From NCBI RefSeq assembly GCF_000372725.1, contig NW_005201381.1:300338-364337 (forward strand): DNA of 64,000 bases, read 5' to 3'. Position 1 is the first letter of the stretch; each line of letters opens with the position of its first letter. This DNA is from Emiliania huxleyi CCMP1516 (Eukaryota; Haptophyta; Isochrysidales; Noelaerhabdaceae). Made by a program: the position numbers and the translations under genes. Shown in pieces: positions 20,500 through 31,849 of the stretch. The notes under the pieces were generated by a model, which was not told the origin of the DNA, searched no databases, and saw only the letters and a list, made by a program, of their open reading frames with translations.

Positions 20500-21574
20500 G
20501 GAATATTGGCGGTGTCGGCGGCGCTTGGCTGGCACGCAGCCGCAAGCGCTGCAGCTCGGAGCGGTCAAGCCGCTGCAGCTGGGGGGGCGGCCAAGCGGCC
20601 GACACCCACTCAAGCGGGCTCGCAGTGCAAGAAGAATTTAAACAAGAACTCACTCTCGCAGCACACAGGCTCGACAGCAGTGCAAGAAGAAACGAGATAC
20701 CCACGACGAGTCAAGAAGAAACCGAACTGCCCGTCTTGTGTCCAGTCGCTACCATAAGACTGTCACGCGTGTCACCACCTAGCACTAACACCCCTCCTCT
20801 CACCACACTGGTTCGGACGGGCAACAACGCAAGAAAGTCACAGGCGGGCACCGAACTCTCTCTCTCTCTCCGAACTCTCTCCGAATGAAAAGAGGCGTTA
20901 GCGGACGCGACGAAGATTCCGCGACGGTGCAGCGAGGTACTCACGCCTCTCGGGTGTTTTGTGTGTCTGCTGAGGCGAGCCTTGGCGAGACTGGGTGAGC
21001 TGTTTGTTCCCACTTTCCCACAGGGAAACGCGTCCGGTGGGCACAGCAGGCAGGCTGCTGCATCGGTCGGTGGAAGTACCTCGCCACAGGGAAACGTCCG
21101 GGTTTGTCTTTTGAGAAAGAGTTCGCAGGGAATTCAGGGAAACGCCTCACGCTGGTGGGGGACACAAGCAGTACTGTCTACTGAGAGGAGGACATGACGC
21201 AGAGCGAGGGCGGCATGGGCTCTCCTGCGCGCAGTCGCCCTGCGTCTGCTCTCCTTCCCGCTTCCGCGGCGTGACCCGAGTGACACGTCAGCCCGACCAG
21301 CCGCGCTGCTTGCTTGGCGAGTCGACTCGGCGAGACGGCGAGGGGCTCGCCAAGAACTGAAGAAAGGTCTACAGCTAGCTCTACACTAACACAGCAAGCT
21401 GAGGAGCTGGCAGCGCCAGGGGAAAGCAAATTCTCTTTTTCTAGCGGCTCCCCCTTTCTACCTGTTAGTGCCAGTGCGCGCCAGTCCCGTGCCTAGTGTC
21501 GTGAGAGCGACTCGGGCAGCATAATTTCTCACTCTCTAATGGAGTCACACGCGAGATGAAGCATCTCTCTCGAG
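20500..21574. other. Gene-free stretch upstream of the 19345-20499 gene
   Basis: No supported gene. A 29-base piece (CACGGGACTGGCGCGCACTGG plus flank) near 21466-21495 recurs in reverse orientation near 47529-47557. Confidence 0.45.
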
Positions 21575-23071
21575 GTTCTCGAGGTGGATATCCTTTGGCC
21601 GCGTTGGGTAGCGAGGATTGGTGTAACCCGAGCCACGGAGGCGTGTTTTCTGACGGCCGACCGTCAGTGCACGGAGTTGCCCCTTCTCCGACTGCCCCGG
21701 CTAGTTCCCGAGGTCGTCGGGTGTGACCCCTAGATGAAGCATCCGTCCGCTTTCTCCTTGGGCACCAGTAAGTATCGGCGGCGCCAACGCGCACCCGGTA
21801 AGGCAGGGAAGACGCCTTTAAACCCCGACGCGGATCCGACGCACTCCACCAAAATGACGCCAGCGGCTGGAGCTGCGGCCTCAGTCAGCGGCGCGGCGGT
21901 CCCTGAGGGAGGGTGTAGAGGATGTAGAGTGTAGAGCGCTGTAGAGCTGTAGAGCTGTAGAGCGCTGTAGAGCTGTAGAGCTGTAGAGCTGTAGAGCTGG
22001 GGAGCGCTGTAGAGCTGTAGAGCTCTACATCCGCCGCGTGACGAACTGCCTGCATTGTAGAGCGATGTGTAGAGGCGCTCTACAACGTGAAATCTCTACA
22101 ACAAACTCTACATGATAACCGGGCACCGCCTCGGTATACAAAATGCGCCTGCGGGCGGACCCTTACAGATCACAGATCACATGATAAGCGGCGAACGAGG
22201 CACGGTCGCTCTCCGACATGAGGCGCGTTGCACTTGCCAGTGCTGCCCTGGCCTTCTGTCTGCCCGCCCAATGGGTGGCAGGTGCCTCTGCTGCTGTGGC
22301 ATGCCTCACGGCTGCGACTGGCCGGCGCCTCGGCGCGTCAGCTCGGCTCGGCGTAGCGATAGTGGCCAGCGCAACTCGCCTGGACTCAACGCTCAGCCAG
22401 GAGCTCCCGCACGCGCTGGCGCGAGTCATGGCGCATGCAACGCGCAGCAATGCTCGCCTCGCCTCGCGCAAATGCGACCGTTCTCGCAGCCGACAGTCCA
22501 CCGCCTGCTAAAGAAGCACAGCGACGAATGCGGCACCGGCAACGCATGGCAGGCTGGTCATGACGCAGTTATAGGGTGTTGTGTGCCGTCGGAGTGACTC
22601 TCTGTGTGTCAGGGATAGTCAGGGCCGTCCATCAGAGCTCCAGTAAGCTCGGAGACACCCCATTAGCGCGGCTCGACCTCTTTGAGTCACTGCCTTCCCG
22701 GCGGTTTGGCTGTAGAGCCTCTACAACAAACTCTACAACAAAATCGCGCTCTACATCGCTCTACAACGCAGGCAGTTCGTCACGCGGCGGATGTAGAGCT
22801 CTACAGCTCTACAGCGCTCTACAGCTCTATAGCTCTACAGACTACAGCGCTCTACACTCTACATCCTCTACACCCTCCCTCAGGGCGGTCCATATACACA
22901 TACATACACAAAATCGGATAGAAAACAAGAAAAATGACCCTTTAACTATAAAAAACAGAAAAAACTGGATCGCCAGGGGGCCGGGTTGGATCTATCAAAA
23001 AAAGAAAAAGATAATTTTTATATCGCTACCCTCGCTACCCAACGCGGCCAAAGGATATCCACCTCGAGAAC
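21575..23071. repeat. 42-bp perfect inverted arms enclosing ~1.4 kb
   Basis: The left arm at 21575-21616 (GTTCTCGAGGTGGATATCCT...) is matched exactly in reverse complement at 23030-23071. The hAT-like element at 21903-22883 sits between them. The right arm ends 62 bases before the ATG of the large surface-protein gene. Confidence 0.85.
21903..22883. mobile_element. hAT-like foldback element, 981 bp, 8-bp target duplication
   Basis: The long inverted ends (about 170-210 bp each) begin CTGAGGGAGGGTGTAGAGG and consist largely of tandem GTAGAGCT units. GGCGGTCC flanks both sides (21895-21902 and 22884-22891), an 8-bp duplication as made by hAT transposases. The core (about 22270-22720) has no convincing ORF and recurs at 57697-58140. 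The element is non-autonomous and, with an intact duplication, relatively young. Confidence 0.88.
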
Positions 23072-23133
23072 AACGAGAACGCACTGATTTTTTTCACTTC
23101 GCGCCGACTTTGGCCGTTGTTCGGCAGCTTACC

Positions 23134-23829
23134 ATGAGTGGAGCGCCGCTCTCCGCGGAGTTCCCTCTTCGCGGCTGGGCTGCGTGGTCCTCCGGCGACT
23201 GCCGCCACCCCTCCGACTCCTTCCAGTGGCTCGACTTTGGGCCGCTGCCGGAGGAGAGTGCTGGCCTGCCGTTTGCCGCCGGCGCAGACGGGCTGCTCCG
23301 CATCACGCGCCCGGGGAGCGTGTGGGTGCGCGTGCACGTCGACTCGGTCGGAGGCTCGCCGTTTCGCCACCTGATCGTCGGCCCGGGCCAGCTGCCACAG
23401 CGGCGGGCGCGTTGCGCCGGGCCGGTGGGAGCGTGCGGCTCCTGCCTCGCCGGCTTTGCCTTTGGCGACTGCGGCTGCGTCGGCACGACCCACCCCGGCA
23501 CCTCGGTCAATTACCAGCGGGACTTTGGCGTCGGGGGCGGCCTCCTCGGCGTCGGCGCTGTGCCAGCGCACTGGGCCGTGACTGGCGGCAACGAGACGCG
23601 GCATCCCGCGCCCGTCCCGAGCCTGCGCGGCGCGATGCAGCTGACCTTTGTCCCCGAGGGGGGAGGGGGAGGGCCGCCGCCGTTCGACTCGCAGCCGTGC
23701 GACGACGTCTGCCTCGCGCCCCACGCGCCGCGTACTCCCGCCGAGGCGGACGCCCTCTGGTGGTGGGGAGACGCGCCTGTCCGCCTCGGGAAGGACAAGT
23801 CCCTGTGGTGGGAGCCGCTCGTCACCCCG

Positions 23830-23861
<32 letters not shown>

Positions 23862-26800
23862 CCCGCTGCCGCCGCCGCCGCCGCCGCCATCCCCGCCGCC
23901 CCTCCCGCCGCCTGCCCCGCCTCCGTCGCCGCAACCAGAGCGCCCCCCCTCCCATCCGCNNNNNNNNNNNNNNNNNNNNNNNNNNNNNNNNNNNNNNNNN
24001 NNNNNNNNNNNNNNNNNNNNNNNNNNNNNNNNNNNNNNNNNNNNNNNNNNNNNNNNNNNNNNNNNNNNNNNNNNNNNNNNNNNNNNNNNNNNNNNNNNNN
24101 NNNNNNNNNNNNNNNNNNNNNNNNNNNNNNNNNNNNNNNNNNNNNNNNNNNNNNNNNNNNNNNNNNNNNNNNNNNNNNNNNNNNNNNNNNNNNNNNNNNN
24201 NNNNNNNNNNNNNNNNNNNNNNNNNNNNNNNNNNNNNNNNNNNNNNNNNNNNNNNNNNNNNNNNNNNNNNNNNNNNNNNNNNNNNNNNNNNNNNNNNNNN
24301 NNNNNNNNNNNNNNNNNNNNNNNNNNNNNNNNNNNNNNNNNNNNNNNNNNNNNNNNNNNNNNNNNNNNNNNNNNNNNNNNNNNNNNNNNNNNNNNNNNNN
24401 NNNNNNNNNNNNNNNNNNNNNNNNNNNNNNNNNNNNNNNNNNNNNNNNNNNNNNNNNCCTCGCCGCCAACTCCACTCGGCTCGCCCTTGCCGCCCTCCCT
24501 GTCCTGCCCGACGCCCCCGCTGTCCCCGCCGCCCCCGCCTTCACCGCACGCCCCCCCCTCGCGAGGGGCGGGCGCGGCCGCCGCTTGCCCGCCCGGGTGC
24601 GCCCACTGGACCTCCCTCTCCCCGTGCCCCGGACGCCCGAACACTGAGCCGCAGCCGCACGCCGCAAGCGACGGCTCTCCCTGCTTCGAGGTACTGAGTT
24701 TCGCGACCAGGCGGAGTGGGCTCTCGCAGCAGAGAGAGGCTACCCCCCCGGCCGCGGCCTGTAGGCTTGCTGCGGGCCGGCCGCGTGCGACCTCGGCCTC
24801 GGCGACCTCCTGCTCGAGACCGTAGAAGCGGAAGATCTCCCCATATCTCGCCATATCTCCCCATATCTCGTGCCTCCTGCTCGAGACCGTAGAAGCGGAT
24901 TACGCACCTCCTGTCTCCCAACCAGCACTCGAGAGGACACGTACTCCGCTGTACTCCGCTGCATTCCGCTGCACTCCGCTGCACTCACTGTACTCGTGAG
25001 TGCCGTCTTCCCGCCCTCATGTCGGCGTATTCACCTCGCAGGCTCGAGACGTACGACGCGGGCCACTTCGTCTTCTCCGACCTCGCCGGCGCTAACCCTG
25101 ACCCTGACCCTGACCCTACCCCTAACCCTGACCCTACCCCTACCCCTACCCCTACCCCTACCCCTAACCCCAACCCTCACCCTACCCCTCACCCTACCCC
25201 TCACCCTAACCTAGGCGGCTTCTCTCCTGGCGCCTTTGGCGAGGTGGGGAGGGCCTCGTCGCTGCAGACTCGCGTGCGCGGAGACGCCACCCCGTGGTAC
25301 TCGTCGGTCGTGCCGTGGCCAGCGGCGGAGGCGAGCAGCGTGCGCGCTGCGCTGGGCACGACGACGCTCGCGCGCCCGCAGCAGCTTCGCGTCATGTACC
25401 AGCTGCGCGACGCGAGCGGCAACAGTCTCGTGAGGCAGCCGGCGAGCGCTCCGCAGGTGCGCTACCGCGACGGCGGCGCAGATCGGACGGTCTCGTGCGG
25501 CTTGCCGGACGGCAGCTCCGGCGTGGGCGAGTGCGTCGGGTTGCTTTCGAGGGGAGCATTCGCCACCGAGCGCGAGGTGACGCTGTCCTTGCTGTGGCCC
25601 GACGCGGCGACGGTGGCGCTGCCGTCCTTCGCGAGCGTGCGGCTGCAGCGCGAGCCTTCCTGGTCGGCGGCGGGGGGCTGGAACGCGCACCGCGAATCGG
25701 TGGCGGCCGTGGCCTTTGGCGCGGTGCTCCCGTTCGAGGACGTGTTCTTGGCCGCCAGCGGACGACGAGCAAGCTTCGACGTCGCGGTGTACTTGCGGAC
25801 CGACATGGACGCGGCGAGCCGCGCCTCCTCCTTCGCCCCCCTCCCCGCCTCCCTTCTCGCCTCCTCTTCCCTCGCCGCCCCCTCCCTCGCCGCCCCCTCC
25901 TCTGCCGCTTCCTCCTCCCTCACCGCCTCCTCCCTTCCCGCCGCCTCCTTCCTCGCCTCCTCCTCCCCCTTCCTCACCTCCTCCTCCCGCCCCGCCAGCG
26001 CAGCGCGCCGCTCCGGGCGCGAACGGCGTCTCTTCACTGCGTGTAGCGTGTCCAGGCGAGCCGCGCGGCGCAGACCATCTCAGTCGGAAAGTTCCAGCTC
26101 GTCTTTGACGCGGCGGCGTGCGAGGTGACGGGCGACTCGGGGAGGCACCCGAACTTTGGCACCTGGGACACGCTGCCCGACTCGCGCGCCGGCGAGTACG
26201 GGCTGCTCTTCATGAACGGGAACGTGCGTGGGCACGCGAGGAGGTCGGGGAGCCTAGAAGCGGAAGACGGAGTCTTGCCCTCCAAGTAGCGCTCGAGAGG
26301 ACACCTCCCTAGGACACCTCCCCGTGCTGCGCTGTAGTCCACGGCACTCCGCTGTACTCCCTGTGTTCGCACCCCTCGTATTCTGAAGACACTGCACAAG
26401 CATGAGTACCGTCTTCCCGCCCCGATGGCGGTGTGTTCCCCACGCAGGATGGGGACCGCTGAAAACACTGCACAAGTACCGTCTTCCCGCCCCGAGGCTG
26501 GTGTGTTGGCCACGTAGGATGGTGACGGTGCGCATGTCCTGCGGCGCGGGCCGGCACCTGATCGGGGTGCAGACGCTCGCGTACTCGGACCAGGACGGCG
26601 TGTCTGCCAGCCCTCGCGCTGTGTTTGCGACGAGCGTCGGGCGAGAGGACGGGCACCCTAGAAGCGGAAGACGCATTCATGTCTCCCTACCAGCTGGTAC
26701 TCACTGTACTCGTATCCATTATCTTCAGGCGGTGCTCTGAATACACACTGCCCAGTACCGAGTTCCCGCCCTCATCTCGGCGTACTCACCACGTAGGACG

Positions 26801-29800
26801 GTTACGTCGCGCGGGCAGAGGTCTTCGTCAAGGCGTCCCAGGACCGGGCGGTGTTTGCCTATCCAGCTGACGGGCGCGCGTACCTCAACACCTTCGCCTC
26901 GCTCGGCCAGGCGGCTTAATTAATGGCCACTCTCATTACGCAAAAGAAGCCTGTGGCGCTCACCGGCGCTGAAGGAGGAGGAGACCGTGATTACAATAAT
27001 CATAAACATCACCAGTCTCTCGGCCAACACCTCGGCCAACACCTCGGCTGATCTCGGCTGATCTCGGCCAGGCGGCACCGACCCTCTCCGTCAAGCTGGA
27101 CAGCATCAGCGACAGCCCCGACGAGGGGCGCACCCGAGACGTGGGCTGCGCGGGCGAGTGCAGCTACACGCCGGCCGCGGGCGCCCCGAGCGGCGCGGTA
27201 TCGCTCTTGGCGTCACACGGCGGCGCTTCGGACGAGCTGACGGTGCAAGTACGCTCTCCGACGACCGTGCGGCTGTCGGTGGACGACGCGACTCTCTCCG
27301 CGGTCGGGTGAGTGAGTACGGGAGGAGATGGCGGAGGAAGGCGGGGAGATTCAGATTGGTGGGGGTCCGCGAGAGGGGGTCGGGCCGGGCTCCTAGAGAT
27401 ATCATGCATGCCACAAGGTGCCACCACGACGCCGCGACGGACATGTACCAGTCGACTCGGCTGCGGCTCACCGTCGACGGCAGCCTCGACATGACTCGCC
27501 TCTCGACGTACTCCAGCTCCGACCCCCGCATCGCCGAGGTGGTTGGCAGTCGCGTGGTGGGACGCGGCGTTGGGACGGCGACCATCTCGGCGTTCGGCGG
27601 CGTCGCGTCGACCACAGTGACGGTGGAGGCGGCCGTGCTGCAGCCGTCGCTGGTGTCGCGCATCGTGACTTCGCTCAGTGCGGAAAAGCGAGCTCAGAGC
27701 TTCACGAGCGAAGCGAGCGTCGGGTACCTCTACACCTTTGCGGCGTACGCCAACGGGGACGTGCACACGCTGGAAGACGACGCGCTGAACGTGAGCGTGC
27801 TCGCGGCGGACAGGGTGACGCACACGCTGGCGGGCGGGCGGCACGCGGTGGGAGTCGTGCCGGATGCGCGCGCGGCGTCATGCGACGAGGAGCTGATGAG
27901 CGTGGCCCTCACGGCTTGCGGCGGCTCACTGCCAGCCGCGGTGCCGCCTCTCGTGCTCGCGCTGCCCTCGCCGGTCGCGCTGAGGCCACTGGCAGTGTCG
28001 ACCGCCCACATCGCCCCGAGCGACAGCTTTGCTCGCTCCGCCGCGCTGAGCAGCCGGCCCGCAGAGTCGGGCAGGCTGACGCGGGCGCTGGTTGCGATGA
28101 GCGACGGACCCGACAAGGACATGCTTGCCGACGCGCGGGTGACGCTCACCTCGTCGGACGGCGCGTGCGTGGAGGTGGCGCCCAGTCTCGCGGAGGCCCC
28201 GAGGTGGGACTTTCGCGCGGTCCCTGGCGGAGCGTGCACGCGCGCAGTCCTCACCGCCACCTTCACGCTCGGCTCGTGGGTGAAGAACGCGACCGCCGCC
28301 CTGTACATCGTTCGTCCAAAGTCGCTGAGCGTTGCTGCCGCTTTGCACCCGCCGTGCAGCAGCTCCGCGGCGGCGCTGTACGTGCTGGGGTGCAAGGGGC
28401 GCGTGCGGCAGCGCGCCGCCTTCACCGCGTCGTACGAGCTGGAGGCGGACGACGCAGGCTACTCGCGGGGCGGCATCGTGAGCTTGGGACACGCGGACGT
28501 CACCCTCGCCCGAGCCAACCTCAAGCTCCTCTCCGGGGCTGTGCACGAGGGCGTGGCGGCGGGCGGCGCGTCCTTTGGCGTGAGCCTGCGCGGGCAGAGC
28601 GCAACGCACCGCCTGCTCATCTCGGACGATCGGTTGCGCTTGGCCGAGAGCGCAGCGTCCGTGGCGGAGACGGTGGTGACGACGCGGCGCGTGGCCGTCT
28701 CGGCGACGTTCAGCGGTCGCGGCGTCGAGTGCACGTACTCGGACTGGGCGGTGCGTGGCAGCTTGGGCACGGCGATCGAGGACGTGGCGTCCTTCTCGGT
28801 GGCGTCGGCGTACGGCGGCGTGCTGAGCGTGTCTGCCGACGGCACGGTGACGGCGCTGGCGACGCATTGGGCGAGGGCGTCGTTCTCGGTGACCAACGCG
28901 TGCGACGCGTCGGACGTTGAACACGTCTCGCTCTTCGTCAACCCGGCGGCCGGCGAGCTCGACTTGGGCGAGGCATCGCGGGCGCCGCTGCAGGCGGGCA
29001 GCACGCTCGAGGTGAAGCTGTGGTGGGACCTGAGCGGCACGTTCAGTGGCGCGTGCGCGCGCCACCCGATCGAGGCGCTCGTCGCCCACTTGCTACTAAT
29101 CAGCGGGGAATGAACGATGAATCAGCGATGAATGAACGATTCATTAGGCGATCGCCGCCTACTTGCTGTACAAGTCGGCGGAGCTCGATGCCACGGCAGC
29201 CCGCAGCAGCTGGGCGCCGCACGCCGGCGGCACATTCCAGGGGACGCTGCAGGCCGTGGCGCAGCCCTTCGACTCGCCGACGAGCGACGGCGCCTACGAC
29301 AGGTGGTCGAAGGTGGTGTACGCGGATTTCGTCAAGTCGGGCTTCACGGGCACGAGCTGGAGCCGGATGAACCCCGCCAGCGTGGCGCTGGCGGTGCGGG
29401 GAGGAGTGCGAAGCGGAACGGTGGGGCTGCGGCTGGAGGTGAGCTGCGGCGGCGCGTCGCACTTTCTGCCGAGCGCGGAGGGGGCGACCGAGCTGCCCTT
29501 CACCACGGGGTGGAGCGAGGTGCTCCCCTACCAAGCGGCTCGCCGCCTCGCGCTTCAGCCACGTCTGCGGCGGAGGCTGGGCGCGGCGGCGCACGGCGAC
29601 GTGACGGGCGACGGCGTCACCGACGCGAGCGACCTCGCCGCCGTGGTCAACTACTTCAAGGCGCCGGCAACGGTCCGCCTCGACCTCCTCACCGACGACC
29701 AGAAGCTCTGGCTCGACGCCAACCGCGACGGCGAGTACGCAAACGCTGGCGACGTCCTGTACGCCGCCCGCGCCTACGCCGGCGCAACCGCCTACGCCGT

Positions 29801-30770
29801 CATCGAGCCTCTGGGGTGCCCGACCGAGGCGCAGGGCGAGCTGTCGGCCACGGTGACGAGCTACTCGGCCGCGCAGCACGTGCTCGAGGCCGTCGAGGCA
29901 GCGGTGGAGCTGGTCTACACCCGCAGTCCTACCTCCGCCCCCGCGCCCTCTCCAGCCACGCCCTCTCCAGCCACGCCGTACTGGCTCGGGGCGAGGGTCG
30001 AGTCCGGGGCGCGGCTTCCGCCAACCGCGCCGCCCTCACCGCCGGGTGGGCCGCGCTCCGCCAGCTTTGCGATGGAGGCCACCCGTGGCGGCCGCTCGCT
30101 TCGGCTGCGGCCCGAGGGCGGGTGGGAGGACGGGGCGCGGCTCGAGCTGGCGTACGTCGTCGGCAGGAGGGGCGACAGCGAGGCGCGAGCGATCTTTCTC
30201 CAGTCCACCATCACAGGGCAGCGGTTCGTGCCGCTGCAGGGCTGCACTCTTCGCTTCTCGCCGGTGCAAGTGCCGGTGTCGATGTCGGCGCCGGTGCCGC
30301 ACTGGTCGCATCCGCACCCGCAGCCTCCCGAAGCGACGCGTCCCGCGCCGTCCCCTCCCCCCTCTCCGGCCCCTCCCCCCTCGCCGGCCCCTCCCCCTTC
30401 GTCGCTGCCGCCCCCGCCGCCGCCGGTCTCATCGCGCGGCGGAGGAAGTGAGCCACGGCCCGAGGCGCCGCCGCCCCTCCCGAGCGGGCGGACGAGCTAC
30501 CTGGAGTCCTCTCGAGGGCGGGCCCTCGCCGCGGGCGCCGCAGCTGCGATGGCGGCGTGGCTGCTGCTGCGCCGCTCGCGCGCGTCACCGGCTAGCCAGA
30601 GGTCCCTCCCTGCAGCGAGGCGCAGCCTCGCGCCGCAGCTGCCTCTGGCGCGGCCAGAGGTGGACAGCGGGCGGGGAGGCGGCGCCGCGTGGGCGAGCAA
30701 GGAGCGCCGCGCGCCGCAGCAGAGTGCTCCTCCTTGCCCCGGCCACGACCGTCCCACCCCTTCCTTCGGT
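23134..30770 (+). CDS. Large surface protein: Pro stalk, Ig-like, dockerin-like, one TM
   Basis: Exons read as 23134-(gap)-24690, 24765-24811, 25042-25088, 25215-25813, 26056-~26227, ~26518-26635, 26797-26910, 27072-27307, 27418-29074 and 29148-~30770. The N-terminal Cys-rich head (CAGPVGACGSCLAGFAFGDC) is followed by a poly-Pro stalk cut by the N gap. Exon 27418-29074 holds bacterial '2'-type Ig-like sequence (SSSDPRIAEVV, VVGRGVGTATISAF), also reminiscent of TMEM132 middle domains. About 29598-29770 encodes two dockerin/EF-type calcium loops (GDVTGDGVTDASDL; LDANRDGEYANAGDV). A Pro-rich juxtamembrane part and one helix (GRALAAGAAAAMAAWLLL) follow. It is probably a plasma-membrane adhesion protein. 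No signal peptide is seen at 23134, so a 5' exon may be missing. The exon around 26228-26518 is the least certain. Confidence 0.72.
23960..24457. other. Assembly gap (498 N)
   Basis: It falls within the poly-Pro stalk of the surface protein. Flanking CCGCCG repeats explain the failed assembly. Reading frame continuity across it is not known. Confidence 0.99.
25089..25214 (+). repeat. Telomere-like (CCCTNA)n intron
   Basis: GC-AG intron made of CCCTGA, CCCTAC and CCCTCA units ending in CTAG. It is the second intron of this kind in the window, in an unrelated gene. Confidence 0.85.
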
Positions 30771-30781
30771 AGGCGAGCCAG

Positions 30782-31813
30782 GAGCCGCTGCTCCGCCACG
30801 CCTTGCGCAACGCCGGCCGCAGTGGCGAGGCCGAGCCGATGCTCTCCGCCGCTGCTCTCCGCTCCGATGGCGGCCGAGCGACTCCGCCCAGGCCGACGGC
30901 CGGGTGGCTGGGGAAACCAGCCCCCCAGCCGCTGCCGAAGCCGGACCCGCACCAGGTTCTGCGCGAGCGGCCGCCGCTTTCCCCGCGCTCACCCCTCGTG
31001 GCGGCGTGGGAGGAGGGTGGGCGCACGGTCGCCCGCTTGTTCGAGTTCGACGGTGCCGACCCCTCCGCCCCCGGCTCGTCGTCCGATTGCCCGCCCGACA
31101 GTGCGGCGAGGCAGGCGCGGGGTCGTGCCATTCGAGCGCGCGCCTCCAGCTCCGCTCACGTCGGCGGCGAGGAGCTTCTGCTCGACGGCCGGCATTGCGC
31201 GCACGGCCGGAAGGAGCCCTGGTACTGGGCTCCGTCCGCGGCGCCGGTGCAGTTTTCCTCGCGGCAGTCGCGGGGGGGCGACTGCGAGGGCGCCGCCGGA
31301 AGCTCGAGCGGCGGCGGCGCAGCAGAGCCGCGCAGAGAGGAGGTCTTGGCAACTCTGAGTGACGCCGAGCGGACGCTGCGCGAGCAGCAGACGCTGTGCG
31401 AGTCTCTCGCCGCCGGTGAGAAGGACGCGGGTGCGCCGCTCTCTGCTGTAGGCGCGCGCTCGCTCGGCAGCCGTGGTGCTCTCACCCGGTCGTGGTTCGG
31501 TGGACAGGCATCGCGTCGCTGCTCCTTACGCGCGGGCGGGAGCTGGCGGCGACGCGGCTCGAGGTGTGCAACTGCTCTGTCGCCGTCGCACTCGGCACTG
31601 AGTCGGGGGGTGCCAGCTCACTGCATGTCACGCGGGCCGAGTCGAGCGAGGTGGCGGCCGCCACGGCGGCGGCCGCCGCCGCGGGACGCGCCGCGGCTGA
31701 GGCTGCGCAGGCGGCCGACGCAGCGGCCGCGCGCGCCACGCCTATCTACACGCTCGCGCGCTACACTCCGCAAACGAGGGCTGGCGGCGGGTTTGGTGGC
31801 GAGGCTGTGAGCT

Positions 31814-31849
<36 letters not shown>

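Noticed and set aside
22576-23133. N-terminal extension of the large surface protein into the transposon
   Set aside because: The frame is open but the sequence is transposon arm and inverted repeat; the ACCATGAG at 23134 is a better start.
30046-31362. 438-codon plus-strand Arg-rich ORF in a second frame
   Set aside because: It overlaps the dockerin/Pro-rich exon in another frame and has shadow composition.
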